Shown: positions 12,601 through 24,637, counted from the first letter of the stretch. The stretch is 64,000 nt of DNA from Muricea muricata (GCA_963855995.1 OY979717.1:9544001-9608000); one strand, 5' to 3'. The notes: a model not told the origin generated them from the sequence alone. A program made the numbers and translations.

Positions 12601-13514
12601 GATTCAGGGCAATAGAGTTCAACAGTAACGACCATTACAGAATAAACCTGTGTCGTTTGGTTAAAGGTTTCAATCTGTGAGAAATACATGTACACTTAAC
12701 AGATGACAACTGCTAAGTCACAAGATTTTAGCAAACTGCAAATTTGCTGAAACAGGGAAATATATTAAGACTCAATGCAGTTTTCACCTGGCAAGTTACT
12801 TCATGGTAAACATTTTTAAAAATTAGCAGATTTTCAATGTAACCACAGGTTACTCCTAAATTCTCATTGTGTATTAAGGGTGATGTTTGGGTCGAAACAA
12901 GTCACATGGGGTTCAAGTATTACTGTTTTCTCTGCATGGAGGGCAGGGTTTATGAAGTTACAGAGTGGGGTTCTTGTCAGGTATGGCACATGACCAACGA
13001 TATATTCAAAATACAAACTTACTATGTTAGTCTAGTCGAAAGACTGTCGTTTACAATGTCATTTACATTATGTCATATGATGTCAGTATTATGTCACTAC
13101 TGTATATATTCAATCAGACATCCTATAATTTAACTAAAGTATATCTTTTTCAGGGTTTATTTCGGTTGAAAGCCAATTCGCATTACGTCTTTATGTCAGT
13201 GAAATCAAACCGCCACTCACCTTGGTATGTGTGTAAATACATATGTGTGTACCCATATAAATAATTGTAATAATTGTAGTCACTGTTCTCCCGTTGATAC
13301 CAGCAGTATTGCTGATGGGATTTTTAACTTTTTTTATTTATTATTATTATGTATTTCTCAATAAAATCACTCTGATGCAATCCGTGTAGTAAAATAATAA
13401 CTATCCATATTTTAAATCAGGGATGATATGTTTGGTGAAGGCGAACGTGCAGGTACTAACAAAAAGAAACGAAAGTCCAAGGGAAAATCTAATAAAAACA
13501 AGAAACGCTTTTAA
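6637..13514 (+). CDS. DNAJC14: DNAJC14-like ER-membrane J protein, 12 exons, 765 aa
   Basis: Exons: 6637-7849, 8286-8499, 8718-8899, 8998-9049, 9750-9834, 10151-10219, 10353-10400, 11103-11150, 12041-12160, 12879-12980, 13154-13224, 13421-13514; all phases agree. Residues 1-400 are polar, Ser/Lys-rich and disordered, with early CxxC pairs. Three hydrophobic segments follow at about 405-416, 425-445 and 454-475. The J domain (about 551-615) carries HPD at 579-581. A Cys-rich zinc-ribbon-like domain follows, with CxxC pairs at 644/647 and 666/669, then a YEVTEW motif and a basic KKKRK tail. This order matches vertebrate DNAJC14 (702 aa in human), an ER-membrane Hsp70 co-chaperone involved in receptor export. 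The intron after exon 8 starts with GC (CAG/GCAAGT). The first exon's length without introns is unusual but unbroken. Introns hold several MITEs. Confidence 0.93.
10425..10675. repeat. MITE in DNAJC14 intron 7 (family shared with 30303)
   Basis: Inverted ends about 60 bp long: GTTGTCCTTCCAAAAGCGTG at the left, and its near-complement CGCTTTTGAAAGGACAAC at the right, each continuing inward to a GGATTATTG motif. About 250 bp in total. The same ends occur around 30303-31135. The short palindrome GCTGTATACGGTATACAGC begins just outside the right end, and its first half also follows the other copy, so the element may extend a little further. Confidence 0.75.
11311..11704. repeat. Foldback element with internal CAACTTG motifs, DNAJC14 intron 8
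   Basis: Imperfect inverted ends (AGCGCCAGTACACTA on the left, TAGTGTAACAGCGCCT on the right). The interior is dominated by repeated CAACTTG / GTTGC / TCGCAA words in both orientations, so the whole 390 bp can fold. No coding capacity. A 16-base G run lies just downstream (11780-11795) in the same intron. Confidence 0.6.
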
Positions 13515-14285
13515 ATGACTGCATGAAACAAGCTGGAAGAAAACTTCTGGGTCGCAACTCCAAGAAATCTTATGGAGGAATAAACCTGCACGCAACCTAT
13601 TCACAATTACCAGATTTAAACCGTTTGTCTATTTTTATACTTCTAACAGTGACGCTGAACCCCCCCCCCTCCCCCAATTTTCTTCTTCAAAAAATAACTT
13701 TTTTGAAGAATGAGACTGTTCTAATATACGAACAATACCGAGAATTCGTTTTAGGATTGATATAGAAAATTTGCTAAGTAATAATTGTTTGAAGAAACTG
13801 GGAAAGTCGTCAGTGGATTCGTTTAAAAATCAAGGCATCCATCCAAATACCGGGCAATTGCTGTAAGTTGTAATCATCTTCGTACGTTGTAGTTTTCGTG
13901 ACAACCAATAATTTAGTGCAATTTACAGAAAACACCATTTGAATAAACCATATGTAAAAAAGTTGATATAAAAATTTATTAATTATGTTGTAGTATTATT
14001 GAATGAAATTTAGTAATATTTTAGAGCAAAACAAAAGTATATGTTTGTTATTGAATATTGTGTTAAAAATTATTCATTTAAATATAGTTCTGAAGAGAGG
14101 TTTCTATTTCCATTTCCCAGTTCAAATTTTGACTAAATCATATTGTCCAAGTGCACAAATCCCATAGTCCTGATGGCTGTCTTGCTCAAAACGTAACCCA
14201 TTCTGTTTTACTATTGGTTTTTTTGGCCAGTGAATTCCAGTCCCAGTGAAATCCCAGCAAAAAATAGGCAATTCCCTTCACCCTC
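13515..14285. other. 3' flank of DNAJC14
   Basis: AT-rich; no coding signal. Contains a C run near 13661-13669 and a possible AATAAA polyadenylation signal near 13941. Nothing else recognised. Confidence 0.35.
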
Positions 14286-14290
14286 TTACA

Positions 14291-14633
14291 TGGGGCTTCG
14301 GTGGTGTGGTGGTCAGACCACTCGCCTTTCACCTCTAAGGTTCCAAGTTCGATCCCCAGTAAGGTGGACTCGAACTCAGTCCTCATGTGAAAAGAGTAAA
14401 GTCGACGCTCTGTCGAAAGTCGTGGGTTTTCTCTGGGTACTCCGGTTTCCTCCCACAGGGAAAGTTGACAGGGTGGGATAGGTACTACGGGCCCACAGTA
14501 ACTGGCTTACGCTGTTGTGATGACCCTGCCCTTGGGTGGCAAAGCTAAATAAAAAAAATAAAGTAAAAAAAAATAAAAATAAAAAAAATAAATAAAAAAA
14601 AATTTAAAAAAAATAAAATAAAAAAAATGTCGA
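14291..14633 (+). repeat. tRNA-derived SINE, full copy
   Basis: The head resembles a tRNA gene. An A-box-like GTGTGGTGGTCAG is followed by an anticodon-loop-like CTTTCAC and a B box AAGTTCGATCCCC. A tRNA-unrelated body follows, containing TGGGTACTCCGGTTTCCTCC, a stretch of SINE-like sequence, and then a long A-rich (AAAT)n tail from about 14550. This order (Pol III head, body, A-rich tail) is that of a SINE, not a working tRNA: the acceptor and D arms do not pair. A second, broken copy lies at 39712-40078. Confidence 0.8.
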
Positions 14634-14689
14634 TTTAAAGGCCCATTGGTCGCGGGCTGCAACCATGGCCAAAATTATTGGGAAAGGTT

Positions 14690-14884
14690 GGGGAAGGTTT
14701 CCCCCAAGTTTACAAATAGCGATTTTGTCCGGCGAATATCGATAACTGGTCGGATAAAAAGTGCAGGAAAACTTAAAATAGGAGGACAATGAAAGTTCTA
14801 TTTCCATTATATCATAAGTTTTTTAAGCTCCTCATCGTCGGGCAAAAATAAGTTTCACTATGAGTTTTACACCCCCCCCCCCCC
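14690..14884. repeat. Dispersed repeat, copy 1 (related to 49735-50045)
   Basis: Shares ATCTCGATAACTGGTCGAGC-like and CATCGTCGGGCAAAAATAAG blocks with the region 49735-50045, in the same order. It ends in a 13-base C run at 14872-14884. No coding capacity and no clear inverted ends. The family is unknown to me. Confidence 0.55.
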
Positions 14885-15593
14885 GTCTTAGATAGGCGAA
14901 TCGGGTGTTGCTTGTATGAAATAGATGTGGAAACAGATATGAAAGGTTTACAACGAATTTTTGTACATCAATTACAATTACACATTTTTTCATAATCATC
15001 TTATTGTGGATACAAGCATTTAAAACCGAAAATATTTCATTCGCTAATAACGACATGTGAACTGGTTGCTATAAAGAGTGTAACTACTAGCGTCCATGGA
15101 GATGATGGCTGGACGTTCCATTCCCGGTTCTCCTTGGGCTTTTGCTAATGACATGAGAAAAATTGTTAACAATAAACAGTTCAGGTGACGTAGAAAGCAG
15201 TTTAATGTCAAGTATGTGCTAGAAATGTTCATTCATTCATATAGGCTGCTTTGGCACTTTTAGCACAGAGAACAGAAGCCACTCGGGTCAGAACCTTTCA
15301 AGTTCGTGTATTAATTAAACTGTGCAATTGTGCATATGGCATTATGCATGTTCATTATTGTGCAGGTTCTGGCCAGTCAGTTGTCTTTACTGACCAATGG
15401 AAACATTGAACTGGCTGTTCTGTCATTATTCTGACCAGTCAATTGCATAAAAATACCAGGGTGAATTTTTGACATTTTGTTATAAAGTAAACCTAGTACT
15501 GTGCCAAAACTAGTGAGAACCAATAACGTGTCCGTACCTAACCTGCATGCCAAAATCAGTGCATTTTGTAAACTTCGAACTAGCTGCGCCAAG

Positions 15594-15753
15594 AGCAGTG
15601 GCGAAGCCAGCCCGACATTTAGTCATGCAAATGCAAATTTTTCTGTGTTTATCGACTGTATAAGGAATCAATTTCTAAAGAAATGAATAATGATCGTAAT
15701 GATTTGAATTTGCATAGCATGACCAAATTGTTAGACTGGCTTTGCTACTGGCT
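15594..15753. repeat. Short MITE, about 158 bp
   Basis: Inverted ends: CAGTGGCGAAGCCAG at the left and CTGGCTTTGCTACTG at the right, with pairing continuing inward through a TGCAAAT / ATTTGCA stretch. AAG flanks both sides and may be a 3-bp target duplication. Confidence 0.65.
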
Positions 15754-17087
15754 AAGAAACCTGTCAAATGTATGTTTCGTAAGTCCAATTACATGTTTGG
15801 GATCAATCTGTGCTAGGTAACTGCACCAAATAAAAAATTAAGATAATTCTGTACCAAAAATGTGTGCTAAATTTTATTCGAATAGCTACAGAACAGCTAC
15901 TCAACATTCACTTTCGCAAAAATAGAGGGACATGTACTGCTGGGTGGCCCTATTGTTTATTTGTTATACATTGAGGCTTTCCTCTTTGTCCCCCTCCCCC
16001 TTGACTTGTGGAGCTTGAATTTACCTCCCCAATCAAAAGTGTTTGGCAGTCTTCTATGTTTTGATAACCAAATGCAATCTTGCAGTTAATTTAAATGTAA
16101 CATCCAGTTTCTGAACTGTTAGCATTAATTAATTGGCTTCGTTAGGGTGATGGAAGTAAGGTATGTGCTTACAGTAACCCAATGCAATTTGGTATAGTGT
16201 AAACGGGGCCTTAATGTTTTGAACTTAAAAAACATCAAATGTGGTTGACTTCAACCATAGTTGATACTTCAACAAAATCAAGTAGTTACCAGTCAAACTT
16301 CAACTGTTCCAACCTTTGAGGGAAATCATAATGAAAAATTTCTGCACATAATTTTTTAAAACTGGCTTGTGATTAAAAAATAATGAACTTTTGAACTAGT
16401 CTTGCAACAAATTTCCGAACTTCGCAACAAATTTTGGAATCTTAAAGTAAAAAGTTACCTAAAATTGATTGTAATGTTCTGTGGCATTTCTTTAACATAA
16501 TTATGTGCATAAAGCCTGCATACACTTTCTTTAAATTTGAATGTGGAGAATGCGGGCTAATTTGCAGGCTATACATTGACTGTTGTTAATTTGCTACTTA
16601 AAGCTAGTTGAACATGATAGTAAGTATATGCCAACCCAGTCATGAATGCATCCTTATAGGGGATGAGACTAGGCTCGATCTTCCCCAGGTTTTTTGGAAA
16701 AGAAAATAACACTTGAGTTCAGATGAATATATGCCGATCAGTGGCATAGATAACAAGCATGCAAAGGCTGCATCCTCCACCCAGCAATCCTTGTGTACTT
16801 GCCAATAAATGGTTGATCTCCATTATATTAAGTATTTGGCAGTATCATGCCATTACCCAACCCATTTTTCCTACAATTTCTCTAATCTAGCTGTCAAATT
16901 TCCTCCCCTTCCCTTCCCTGGGGCAATTACCGTATTGACTGTTGCATATTTTGCAAATGGATAAGGGCCTAAGCTCGCACATTGGCGCTACAAGGGGTGA
17001 AGTTAGCATATGTTACTACAAGGGGTGAACTGGTGAAGTTAGCATATGGTACTGCATACTGGCCTGCTGTACTATGTGTTAACTTAG
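15754..17087. other. Region upstream of the first recognised BTBD19 exon
   Basis: No recognised domain. The missing first exon of BTBD19 should lie here, but I could not pick it. A short tandem duplication (CAAGGGGTGAA and GTGAAGTTAGCATATG blocks) lies at about 16990-17050. Confidence 0.35.
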
Positions 17088-20000
17088 CACATTTAGATAA
17101 AATTAATGTATCTCTTCGTAAATATGACATATTTTATAGTGATACCAAATTTATTGTTGGCTCATCAAGAGTACAGATTTTTGGTAACAGCTGTATTCTC
17201 TCTGCAAGGTACAAAATAATTAGTACTCAACATCGAAAATAATTTAGAAGATAATTGAAAAAATATATACTCTAAAACAATCCTGCAACTCTCTAAACTC
17301 CTAAAATACAATCAATCAGTGACCCTGAAATAATTCCTATGTACAATGACATACGTGCAAAAAGATTATATTGTAAGCAAATACTCACCCTACCAGTACA
17401 GTGTTAAATTTGGAACAAATTGTATAACACCACAGTATACAGTAGTGTAGCCTGCCTGTAGATTTGTTTAGTCCTGCTATGCAAACATTTTCTTGTTCAT
17501 TGATTCTGAAAAAACAACTTCCATTTAAGAAATGCATAATAATTATAATAATGAATTGAAATTTTGCACTTTGGGACGAGAATGTTGGGCTGGCTATGCC
17601 ATTGGCAGTATTATTATGTATAGTTTATGCAAAATCATGATTGATTGTAGTATATTGATGTATAATTATTATTTATATTGCATGTCGCTTTACCTTGAAG
17701 GGATTCAGCCCAAATTGTTCCTGAATTGTCAAACTCATTGACAAGAATGCACAAGGATTATTTTTCAGGTCCCATGTTTTCAGAGCAATGTTTGAAAATG
17801 AAGATGGACTTCACACAGCTTGTTTGGAAAATCCAATAATCTTGGCTGATATTTCACCAGAGACATTTCTTTGCCTACTTGAGTTTCTCTACACTAACTG
17901 TTGTACACTGAATGAGGAAAATGTGAGTTAATAGGTGATATGCATACTAGATATTTGATAATGATGTGACACAAAAAACAATATCTTGATATATAGTAAT
18001 ACTGTGACACTTACTACTGCCTGCAAGTCAGTAGTGTCAATAGTGCAGTGAATGATGTGTAACAGGGAATGTCAGTGTCAAAATTATTATCTGATCTTTT
18101 AAAATTATGGCTTACTTTACTTGTCTATTTTGTTGGCAAGGTCCTAACAGAAATGGATCCTGTTAGTAAACATCCTGTGCAATTAGAAATTCTTTGTCGA
18201 TGTTTGCATCCTAGCAAGATTGTGATAAAATCCACCAGAATTTACTAGGATCCTTCAAGAATCTTATACAAGGATCGACAGGAATATTCACCAAGGAGAA
18301 CCATTCAGCAAAGTGGAAGCTACCTAACTGAAGCTCTTTCAATATGCCTTGGAAGCTGCCGCTATCACCATTATTGTAGTTTCATAATTTCTCTTAACAC
18401 TCTTGTTTTTCATAGGTAATCGATGTTCTTGCTAGTGCAGCAGAGTATTCACTATATGAATTACAACAAGTAGGTTGTTGCATCATTTCTGGGAAGGCCG
18501 CTCATTGACTATGATTGTTAATCAGTCCTTTCTGCTTTACATTTTGTGTAGATATGTGGTGAGTTTATTGCAAATACACTAAGTATACCAACTGCTTGTG
18601 CTGCAATGCAGGTACAGTATATTTTAGTCTGTGTAATGAAGTGCCTCAGACTTTACTGCCCTGAGTTCCAGATCATACTAGTTTAGTGATCCGTCTGACC
18701 CATGTTAAACTAACTTATATCATCTTTCTTTTCATCAATTGCCAGCTCCATATCTGTACTTTTTTAGCTTCCTACCAAACGGTTGAAAAATCTCTATACA
18801 GTGATTACGACTATCCGAGCTTCGTACATTGGGACTAGGACATCTTCAAATAGGTGCACCTGAACCAAAGGTTCGGATTCCGGCCGTTAGAGTCTTGCCA
18901 CGCCTGGAATCTGAGCAAACCTGATCCACAGCTGAACCTGAGAAAAATTCAGTTCAGACTACCTATTAATAGTAAATCTAAGCAATTCAGTCTTATATAA
19001 GTGCTGCAGAATTTTTTGTCCAAGCTTACCAATAGCAAAAGATGTTTAGCAATTTAAGTTTGTTAAGTTAAACAGCTGAATGTCATAAAACAATGTCAGT
19101 GCATAATTCGCAATAAGCTGAGACTTTTCGTTGATTGCATGTATCTTCTGGAATACATAGAAAAGTCTTTAGATTTTACCAAGAGTTCATTGTTGTAAGG
19201 AAAGCGGCCGCTGAAAAATAAACTGTATGAACATGAAGCACAATAATTATGTACTAATTTTTCTGACATAGGTTTCTGTCATGTACAGTCTGTCGAACTT
19301 GAAGGAAACTGTCCTCAGCTACATTGAAAAACATGCTCAAGAAGTATTTAGAACGGAAAGTTTTCATGAATTAAGTGAAGAAGCATTTGGGATACTTTTA
19401 GCGAGTGATAACCTAAATATTGACGAGCTTGACCTCATTACCTTGGTCAGGGAGTGGGCAACTGTTAATTCGGTATGACTATTTATAGTAGATGGCTTAT
19501 TCAGTGACAAAATAAAATACTTTTACAATGTTGCAGTTTTTATTTCTGCTGCTGTTACTGCTGTTGCTGTTGTTATTGCTTTTGTTGTTGTGTTGTTCCT
19601 GCTGTTGTGTAAAGAAAGAACTGAGATGTGTCTTACATGAGATTTTGACTTTCATAGATTGGCCTCAATAAACCGATCCACGAACTGACAAAAACTATTA
19701 TTCATCACATTCGTCTATTGTTGTTGTCCCCGGAGGAACTGACTATAGTTGAGTCTGACAACGAGAAGGATGTTCTTATTCCGGTAGGTCAGGTAGTGCC
19801 TGGTCAGACCAGCTGCTGTAAACAAATAATATAAAATTAAGTAATTACATTAAGGCATACAACTTAAAGTTACATTACATTAAGGCCAACTTAAAATATA
19901 GTTTGCGATAGTTCCCTACGTCGACAATTTAGTGATCAGTTGGTTACAGTTTCAATAAGCTGTCTATGCGGTGGTAATCTTTATAGGGACCATAGCGCAT

Positions 20001-20730
20001 TTTTAGACGACTGATTTATTTTTGAGTCGGTTTTCTTTCATGTACTGCGGGTTATATCCAGGTTATTTATCTTGCATAAATAATTAAATGAAACTTGTGG
20101 GAAAATCTCGACGAATCTCGACCCAAATTGTTTAAAGTCGAAAGATTCTAGTAGTAGTAAAGTCGACGCAAAAATGAATTAAGGAGGTTAAATACTTCGA
20201 AGGTTGGGATTTAGGTCTTTATATGAATTAAACTCCTCGTTTTCGGTGTTTAACCTATACTTAGACGTAACAACAACAAAATGTGGCGCCGGATCTTAAA
20301 CTTAGACCAAACACAGTTTCATACCCTGCTTCTTTACTCTGAAACTATGCGGGCCAATGAAAGAATGACCCACCCATACACCATCGCCCAACCCATACAC
20401 CATCGCCCAACCCATACACCATCGCCCAACCCATACACCATCGCCCAACCAACCTACTCAACAAACAAACTCACCAAACCAATCACCCAGCCATGCGAAG
20501 GACGAACGTGTTCGAGTTAGGAAGCATTTTCAGTGTGGTGCAGCCATTAAAGTTGTAATGCAAGCAAATTTATTGTCTTTATTGTCTGCCTGAGATTTGT
20601 AAATAAAGTTTGAACGTGCTAATTTCAGGTAAAAATGATATCTGATGCTTGGAAATATCACGCTCTAAAGTCTTCTTCTGCAAGCCCGTCAAGTGTTGTT
20701 ACACCACGGTCTGGAACAAAATCAAGATAA
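17088..20730 (+). CDS. BTBD19: BTBD19-like BTB/BACK protein (5' end not found)
   Basis: Exons: about 17088-17208 (left border uncertain), 17769-17922, 18416-18469, 18552-18611, 19272-19472, 19658-19783, 20629-20730; phases agree from 17208 onward. The product starts inside a BTB/POZ fold (YSDTKFIVG, then a CILSAR-SHVF junction, then FLCLLEFLYTN). A BACK region follows (VIDVLASAAEYSLYELQQ, then FIEAHSQ-like YIEKHAQEVFRTESF and LITLVREWA). It ends with an ISDAWKYHAL segment and a short Ser-rich tail. The order and these motifs match human BTBD19 (291 aa), including the WK-HAL end. The biochemical role of BTBD19 is poorly known; BTB/BACK proteins usually dimerise and often serve as cullin-3 adaptors. 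A possible polyadenylation signal is near 20823. Confidence 0.85.
20373..20448 (+). repeat. 19-bp minisatellite, 4 copies
   Basis: Four exact tandem copies of CCCATACACCATCGCCCAA inside the last BTBD19 intron. The perfect identity points to recent expansion. Confidence 0.9.
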
Positions 20731-21814
20731 AGGGCACAATCAGAACATTGCATTGCCATTGGTTTTAACAGCTCGATATGTCAATCAAGATCAGGTGTAG
20801 CGTCTGGTGAGGTAAAAGCTTCAATAAAAACAGCAACTGCATCAGTGGAACAATTCAGTATTTCCAGATGCATGATGATGCGCACAAAAACAGTATAAAC
20901 AAGGGATCTTTTTCCAACTGAAACGGCATCAAATAAACAACACTCGACGTTTAGACTAAAATTCCCAAATTCGGTTGATATAGTTTTTTCAGTGTGTGTT
21001 TTAGCTGCATTATTCACTAGTAACCGCTAACGCCAATTATATTTCGAGATATTTTGCCAGACGTAGTTAGATTTGGACAGACAAAGTTAATAACAAGTGA
21101 CAGGGTGGATTATTACGGGATAAACAAGTTAATAACAATTGTTGTAAGATAAAAATAGTCCAGGTTAAGTGAATTAACATTCAAACCCAATACTTGATGT
21201 AAAGCGCGTTGTATCACATTAAGGTGTAAGTATGCGCTTCAGAAATAGATGATGCAAATGTGTACAGGAATAAATATATTTATGAAAGAGATACTAGAAT
21301 ATTCAGAACAGGCATCATTATCATTGTCATTAATGAGGAAGACATTGCTAGGTTTATTCCGAATTCTGCAGTAAAAATTAATAAAGTTTTTCAGATGTCA
21401 TCACCTACAATGTCTGCCAAATGTTTTGCTTCAGAACACGGAAGTAAATTTGTATCGCCCCCACATTTTGACGTATTTCGGATTAGATATATGCCTATTC
21501 AACAATCCATATTGTATAAAATTTTGAACTTAAAATATTAGAACACTAAAGTTTAAACAAACTAAATCTGACCTTTGTAAAGGTTATTTGTTCTTTCAAG
21601 ACAATGTGTGGCCACCGTGCATTATATTTCGTCACAGAGTTAATCCACTATAGACTACAAACATTGCCATTGGTTCATTATATGATCTAATTATAACCCG
21701 ATGATGGTTTCTAATTACACTTGACTGTTGTTGTCCTACAGTAAACGATGGCACATATTTTGTTCGTCAACGCACTACTAAGAATGTGTTTTGTCAAGAG
21801 ACTTCAAAGTAGCA
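20731..21814. other. Gap between BTBD19 and the SYD-1 homologue
   Basis: AT-rich, about 1.1 kb. Must contain the end of one transcript and the promoter of the next. Two frames of about 80-90 codons exist (20781-21017 minus, 21260-21541 plus) but show no recognisable domain. Confidence 0.35.
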
Positions 21815-24637
21815 ATGGCCACGCCAGGCTTGCAACACCAATCTCGGCGCCGGCTACCACAAGCTCCCAATGTTGACACAAGTGTTACTTCAGGTGAAAT
21901 AATACAGCGTCGTAGATTTGTTGAAATGGAACAGGAACAAAATATAGCTTCGATAACAAAGAAGCGTCTTACTCCTGAGGTTGTTGCTATGCTGTTATCG
22001 TTGGATTATAGCAGTGAGATAACGAACACAAGCACCAGAGCGACTAGTGGAATTTCCGCCAAATCTATTGAGGAAATATCTCAAACAAGTAATGCAAAAC
22101 TAACTTTACAAGGCGATGTTGGTTTGGTGAGTATAGTAAAAATCTCTGGACAACCTTTAGGGTTTTCATTACGAGAATACAATGCTAATAAATATGAAGA
22201 ACCTGGAGGGATATTTGTCTCGAGACTTACTGCCGGTGGCGTAGTGGAGAAGAATTCCTTACTTAGCACTGGAGATGAAATTTTGGAGATTAACCGTGTC
22301 GCTGTTAAGGACTATAAGCTTAGTGATGTTGTAGCCATGATTCAAATACCGAAGAAATTGACATTAAAAGTGAGATTTAGACGTAGAGGAGAGAGTAGAG
22401 ACACTTCGAAAGAACAAGGTATCGAGAAGCCAAAACAAAATGTCCGAAATTTGAATAACAACTACATTGACAATGACCAAAGTCACAGTCAAAGAACTGG
22501 TCCGAAACAGGCTATCCAATCTACTGTTACCCCACCAGGCGCCCTTAAATTCAGGCGCAGCTCGTCTGGTAGGTTGTTACCAGTACTTCCCGAATCAGAA
22601 ATAGGTAAATCACATCTAGTTGGTCGCCCAGAAGGTCCTTCTAATCCACATGTTTCACACACTGTTACATCGAACGAATTATCTGGGGCTAAATATTCGA
22701 TTGGATCAAGTGACTTATCTCGAACTGAATACCCAATTGGATCAAAAGAATTATCTTTGGCTAAATCCCCCAATGCCCAGCTGGCTTCAAACTCTGGCCT
22801 CAATATAGACAATAACCTGCGTCAGAGAGTTTCAAAAACACATTTAAACAAGGAAGTTACAAAGAATCGTTTAAAGCCCGAACACGAGTTTCCAGCAAGC
22901 AAGCAAAAAAGTCAAAAGAGATCCACCGTTATGCCAGTGTCAGTAAATGAAGAGAAACGTTCACAAGGAACTGATAGTCAGGATGGCATACATACTTTAA
23001 AGCGTTTAGATCCAGGCGATATTAAGTTTGAACTTATAGCTTCACGTGACTCGAAGTGTTCAAACTTAAACTCTGCGCCGGTAAACACGGCAACTCGCGC
23101 ATTGGATGAAACCAAACTTCAATCGAAAGAAAGTGATAAGTCAAAATATGCTTTACGTAAAACGTCGGAAACGTTCGGCTCCAGTTCGTCATTATCCAGC
23201 ACTGATTCTTCGAAATCTGAAATGAGGAAATCTAAAAACAGTTCATCAAGTCTCGGAATTAATGGCCTCTCTCGATCAGAGATATTAGCGCATTCTTCCC
23301 ACCTTTCTGACAACAGCCCTGTGAGTTCGTCTGCTGAAAGTGAAGATCAAATGTCCAAAGTTATTTCTGAGAAACAGAATCAGAAACCTCCATACCTTCA
23401 TTCGCTGTCTTCCGATGATTTAAGCCAATCTCACAATAGTTGGTTTTCCAAGATCGGACATCAGAAACGTAAACATGCCCGGAAATTCTCGGAAGGCGCA
23501 CGACCACTTTCAAAACCCGCTGCTTTCGTCGCACCATATCGTGTCCAAGAATCTTCAGATGTTGCGTCAGAAGATGTTGAACATGGCTACAGGTTGTATC
23601 CAGGTACACCCCAGGAAAATCATACACGTCCTGTGACAGGAATGCTTACTTTGGACATTGTTAAAGGAGCTCAGATTGGCGAGTCTATTACGACAGAGAA
23701 ACGCAAAAAGACTAAAGTAGTTTGCAGTGTTGAATGTGATGGGGTGAGACAAGCTTCTACAGTCCCGAAGAAAGGTCTTAATGATTTTGAATGGAATGAG
23801 AATTTTGAAATAGAATTACAACGAACACGTGAAATTCGAATAAACGTTTGTTCGCGTTCCAAAAAGGAGGATGTTAAAATTGCAGAAGGCTGTCTAAGTC
23901 TCGATACATTGCTAAATAAAGGCAGTGAACATTTGCTTGCAGTTTGTTTGGAACCGTCCGGAATGATTTGCGTTAAATTAAAATTTACAGATATGAAGTT
24001 CCTACTTCAACGCACGCCTTCACAAAAGAAGGAAGGCGTTTTTGGTTTCCCGCTTGAGACCGTCTTACGACGTGAAGGTTCTAGAATCCCGAACCTCATT
24101 CGCAAGTGCGTGGAGGAGATCAATAAGCGAGGCCTGGAAACGACTGGTATTTACCGAATTTGCGGGAATGCAGCCAAGAAGAAAGTTTTGCGGGCACAAT
24201 TTGAAAACAATAGCGAAAGTGTTGACTTGAGTCAAACTGAGAATCCTGTTGATGTTAACATTATTACTGGTTTACTGAAAGATTATCTGCGTGAGTTACC
24301 GCAGCCTCTCCTCTCGCAAGATATTCGTGAGTTACTGTGCGAGATCAAACCCGAAGCTGTACCTGATAACCTTGTTTCTGAAATCGTGAAAAAATTCCCT
24401 CGCCCGTCCAAAATGAGCATTATGTACTTGTTAGATCACTTTGTCACTGTCATATTGAACAGTGATGCAAACAAAATGGACAGTCATAATTTAGCAGTAT
24501 GTATTGGGCCAGTATTGCTGTGCCCATCACTGGGTGGCAGCGCAATCAGTACTGTCAACGATACAAAGAAAGATATCAATGCTATTAAGTTACTGTTAGA
24601 AATCTGGCCAAAACCAGAACAGGTTTCAGCCTGTTGA
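21815..24637 (+). CDS. SYD-1/SYDE-like PDZ-C2-RhoGAP protein, single exon, 940 aa
   Basis: A Rho-family GTPase-activating protein. From the ATG at 21815: a PDZ domain at about 104-189 (PLGFSL carboxylate-loop equivalent, GGIFVSRL, GDEILEINRV); a long Ser-rich disordered linker with several charged stretches; a C2-like domain from about 604 (GMLTLDIVKGA, then LNDFEWNENFEIEL); and a RhoGAP domain from about 740 to the end, with arginine finger R781 in GIYRICG and later HNLAVCIGPVLL. The PDZ, C2, RhoGAP order is that of C. elegans SYD-1 and Drosophila Syd-1, presynaptic assembly factors; vertebrate SYDE1/2 lack the PDZ. There is no intron in 2.8 kb, unlike all neighbours. The frame stays open upstream to 21791 without another ATG, so a short spliced 5' exon cannot be excluded. 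Confidence 0.88.
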   Translation: MATPGLQHQSRRRLPQAPNVDTSVTSGEIIQRRRFVEMEQEQNIASITKKRLTPEVVAMLLSLDYSSEITNTSTRATSGISAKSIEEISQTSNAKLTLQGDVGLVSIVKISGQPLGFSLREYNANKYEEPGGIFVSRLTAGGVVEKNSLLSTGDEILEINRVAVKDYKLSDVVAMIQIPKKLTLKVRFRRRGESRDTSKEQGIEKPKQNVRNLNNNYIDNDQSHSQRTGPKQAIQSTVTPPGALKFRRSSSGRLLPVLPESEIGKSHLVGRPEGPSNPHVSHTVTSNELSGAKYSIGSSDLSRTEYPIGSKELSLAKSPNAQLASNSGLNIDNNLRQRVSKTHLNKEVTKNRLKPEHEFPASKQKSQKRSTVMPVSVNEEKRSQGTDSQDGIHTLKRLDPGDIKFELIASRDSKCSNLNSAPVNTATRALDETKLQSKESDKSKYALRKTSETFGSSSSLSSTDSSKSEMRKSKNSSSSLGINGLSRSEILAHSSHLSDNSPVSSSAESEDQMSKVISEKQNQKPPYLHSLSSDDLSQSHNSWFSKIGHQKRKHARKFSEGARPLSKPAAFVAPYRVQESSDVASEDVEHGYRLYPGTPQENHTRPVTGMLTLDIVKGAQIGESITTEKRKKTKVVCSVECDGVRQASTVPKKGLNDFEWNENFEIELQRTREIRINVCSRSKKEDVKIAEGCLSLDTLLNKGSEHLLAVCLEPSGMICVKLKFTDMKFLLQRTPSQKKEGVFGFPLETVLRREGSRIPNLIRKCVEEINKRGLETTGIYRICGNAAKKKVLRAQFENNSESVDLSQTENPVDVNIITGLLKDYLRELPQPLLSQDIRELLCEIKPEAVPDNLVSEIVKKFPRPSKMSIMYLLDHFVTVILNSDANKMDSHNLAVCIGPVLLCPSLGGSAISTVNDTKKDINAIKLLLEIWPKPEQVSAC

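Noticed and set aside
14291..14365. tRNA gene
   Set aside because: Box A- and B-like motifs are present but the arms do not form a cloverleaf, and it is joined to a SINE body with an A-rich tail.
20781..21017. 78-codon minus-strand frame just after BTBD19
   Set aside because: Reasonable composition but no recognised domain, no supporting splice partner, and it overlaps the likely BTBD19 3' UTR.
21260..21541. 93-codon plus-strand frame before the SYD-1 homologue
   Set aside because: No domain and no phase-compatible junction to the main frame could be shown.
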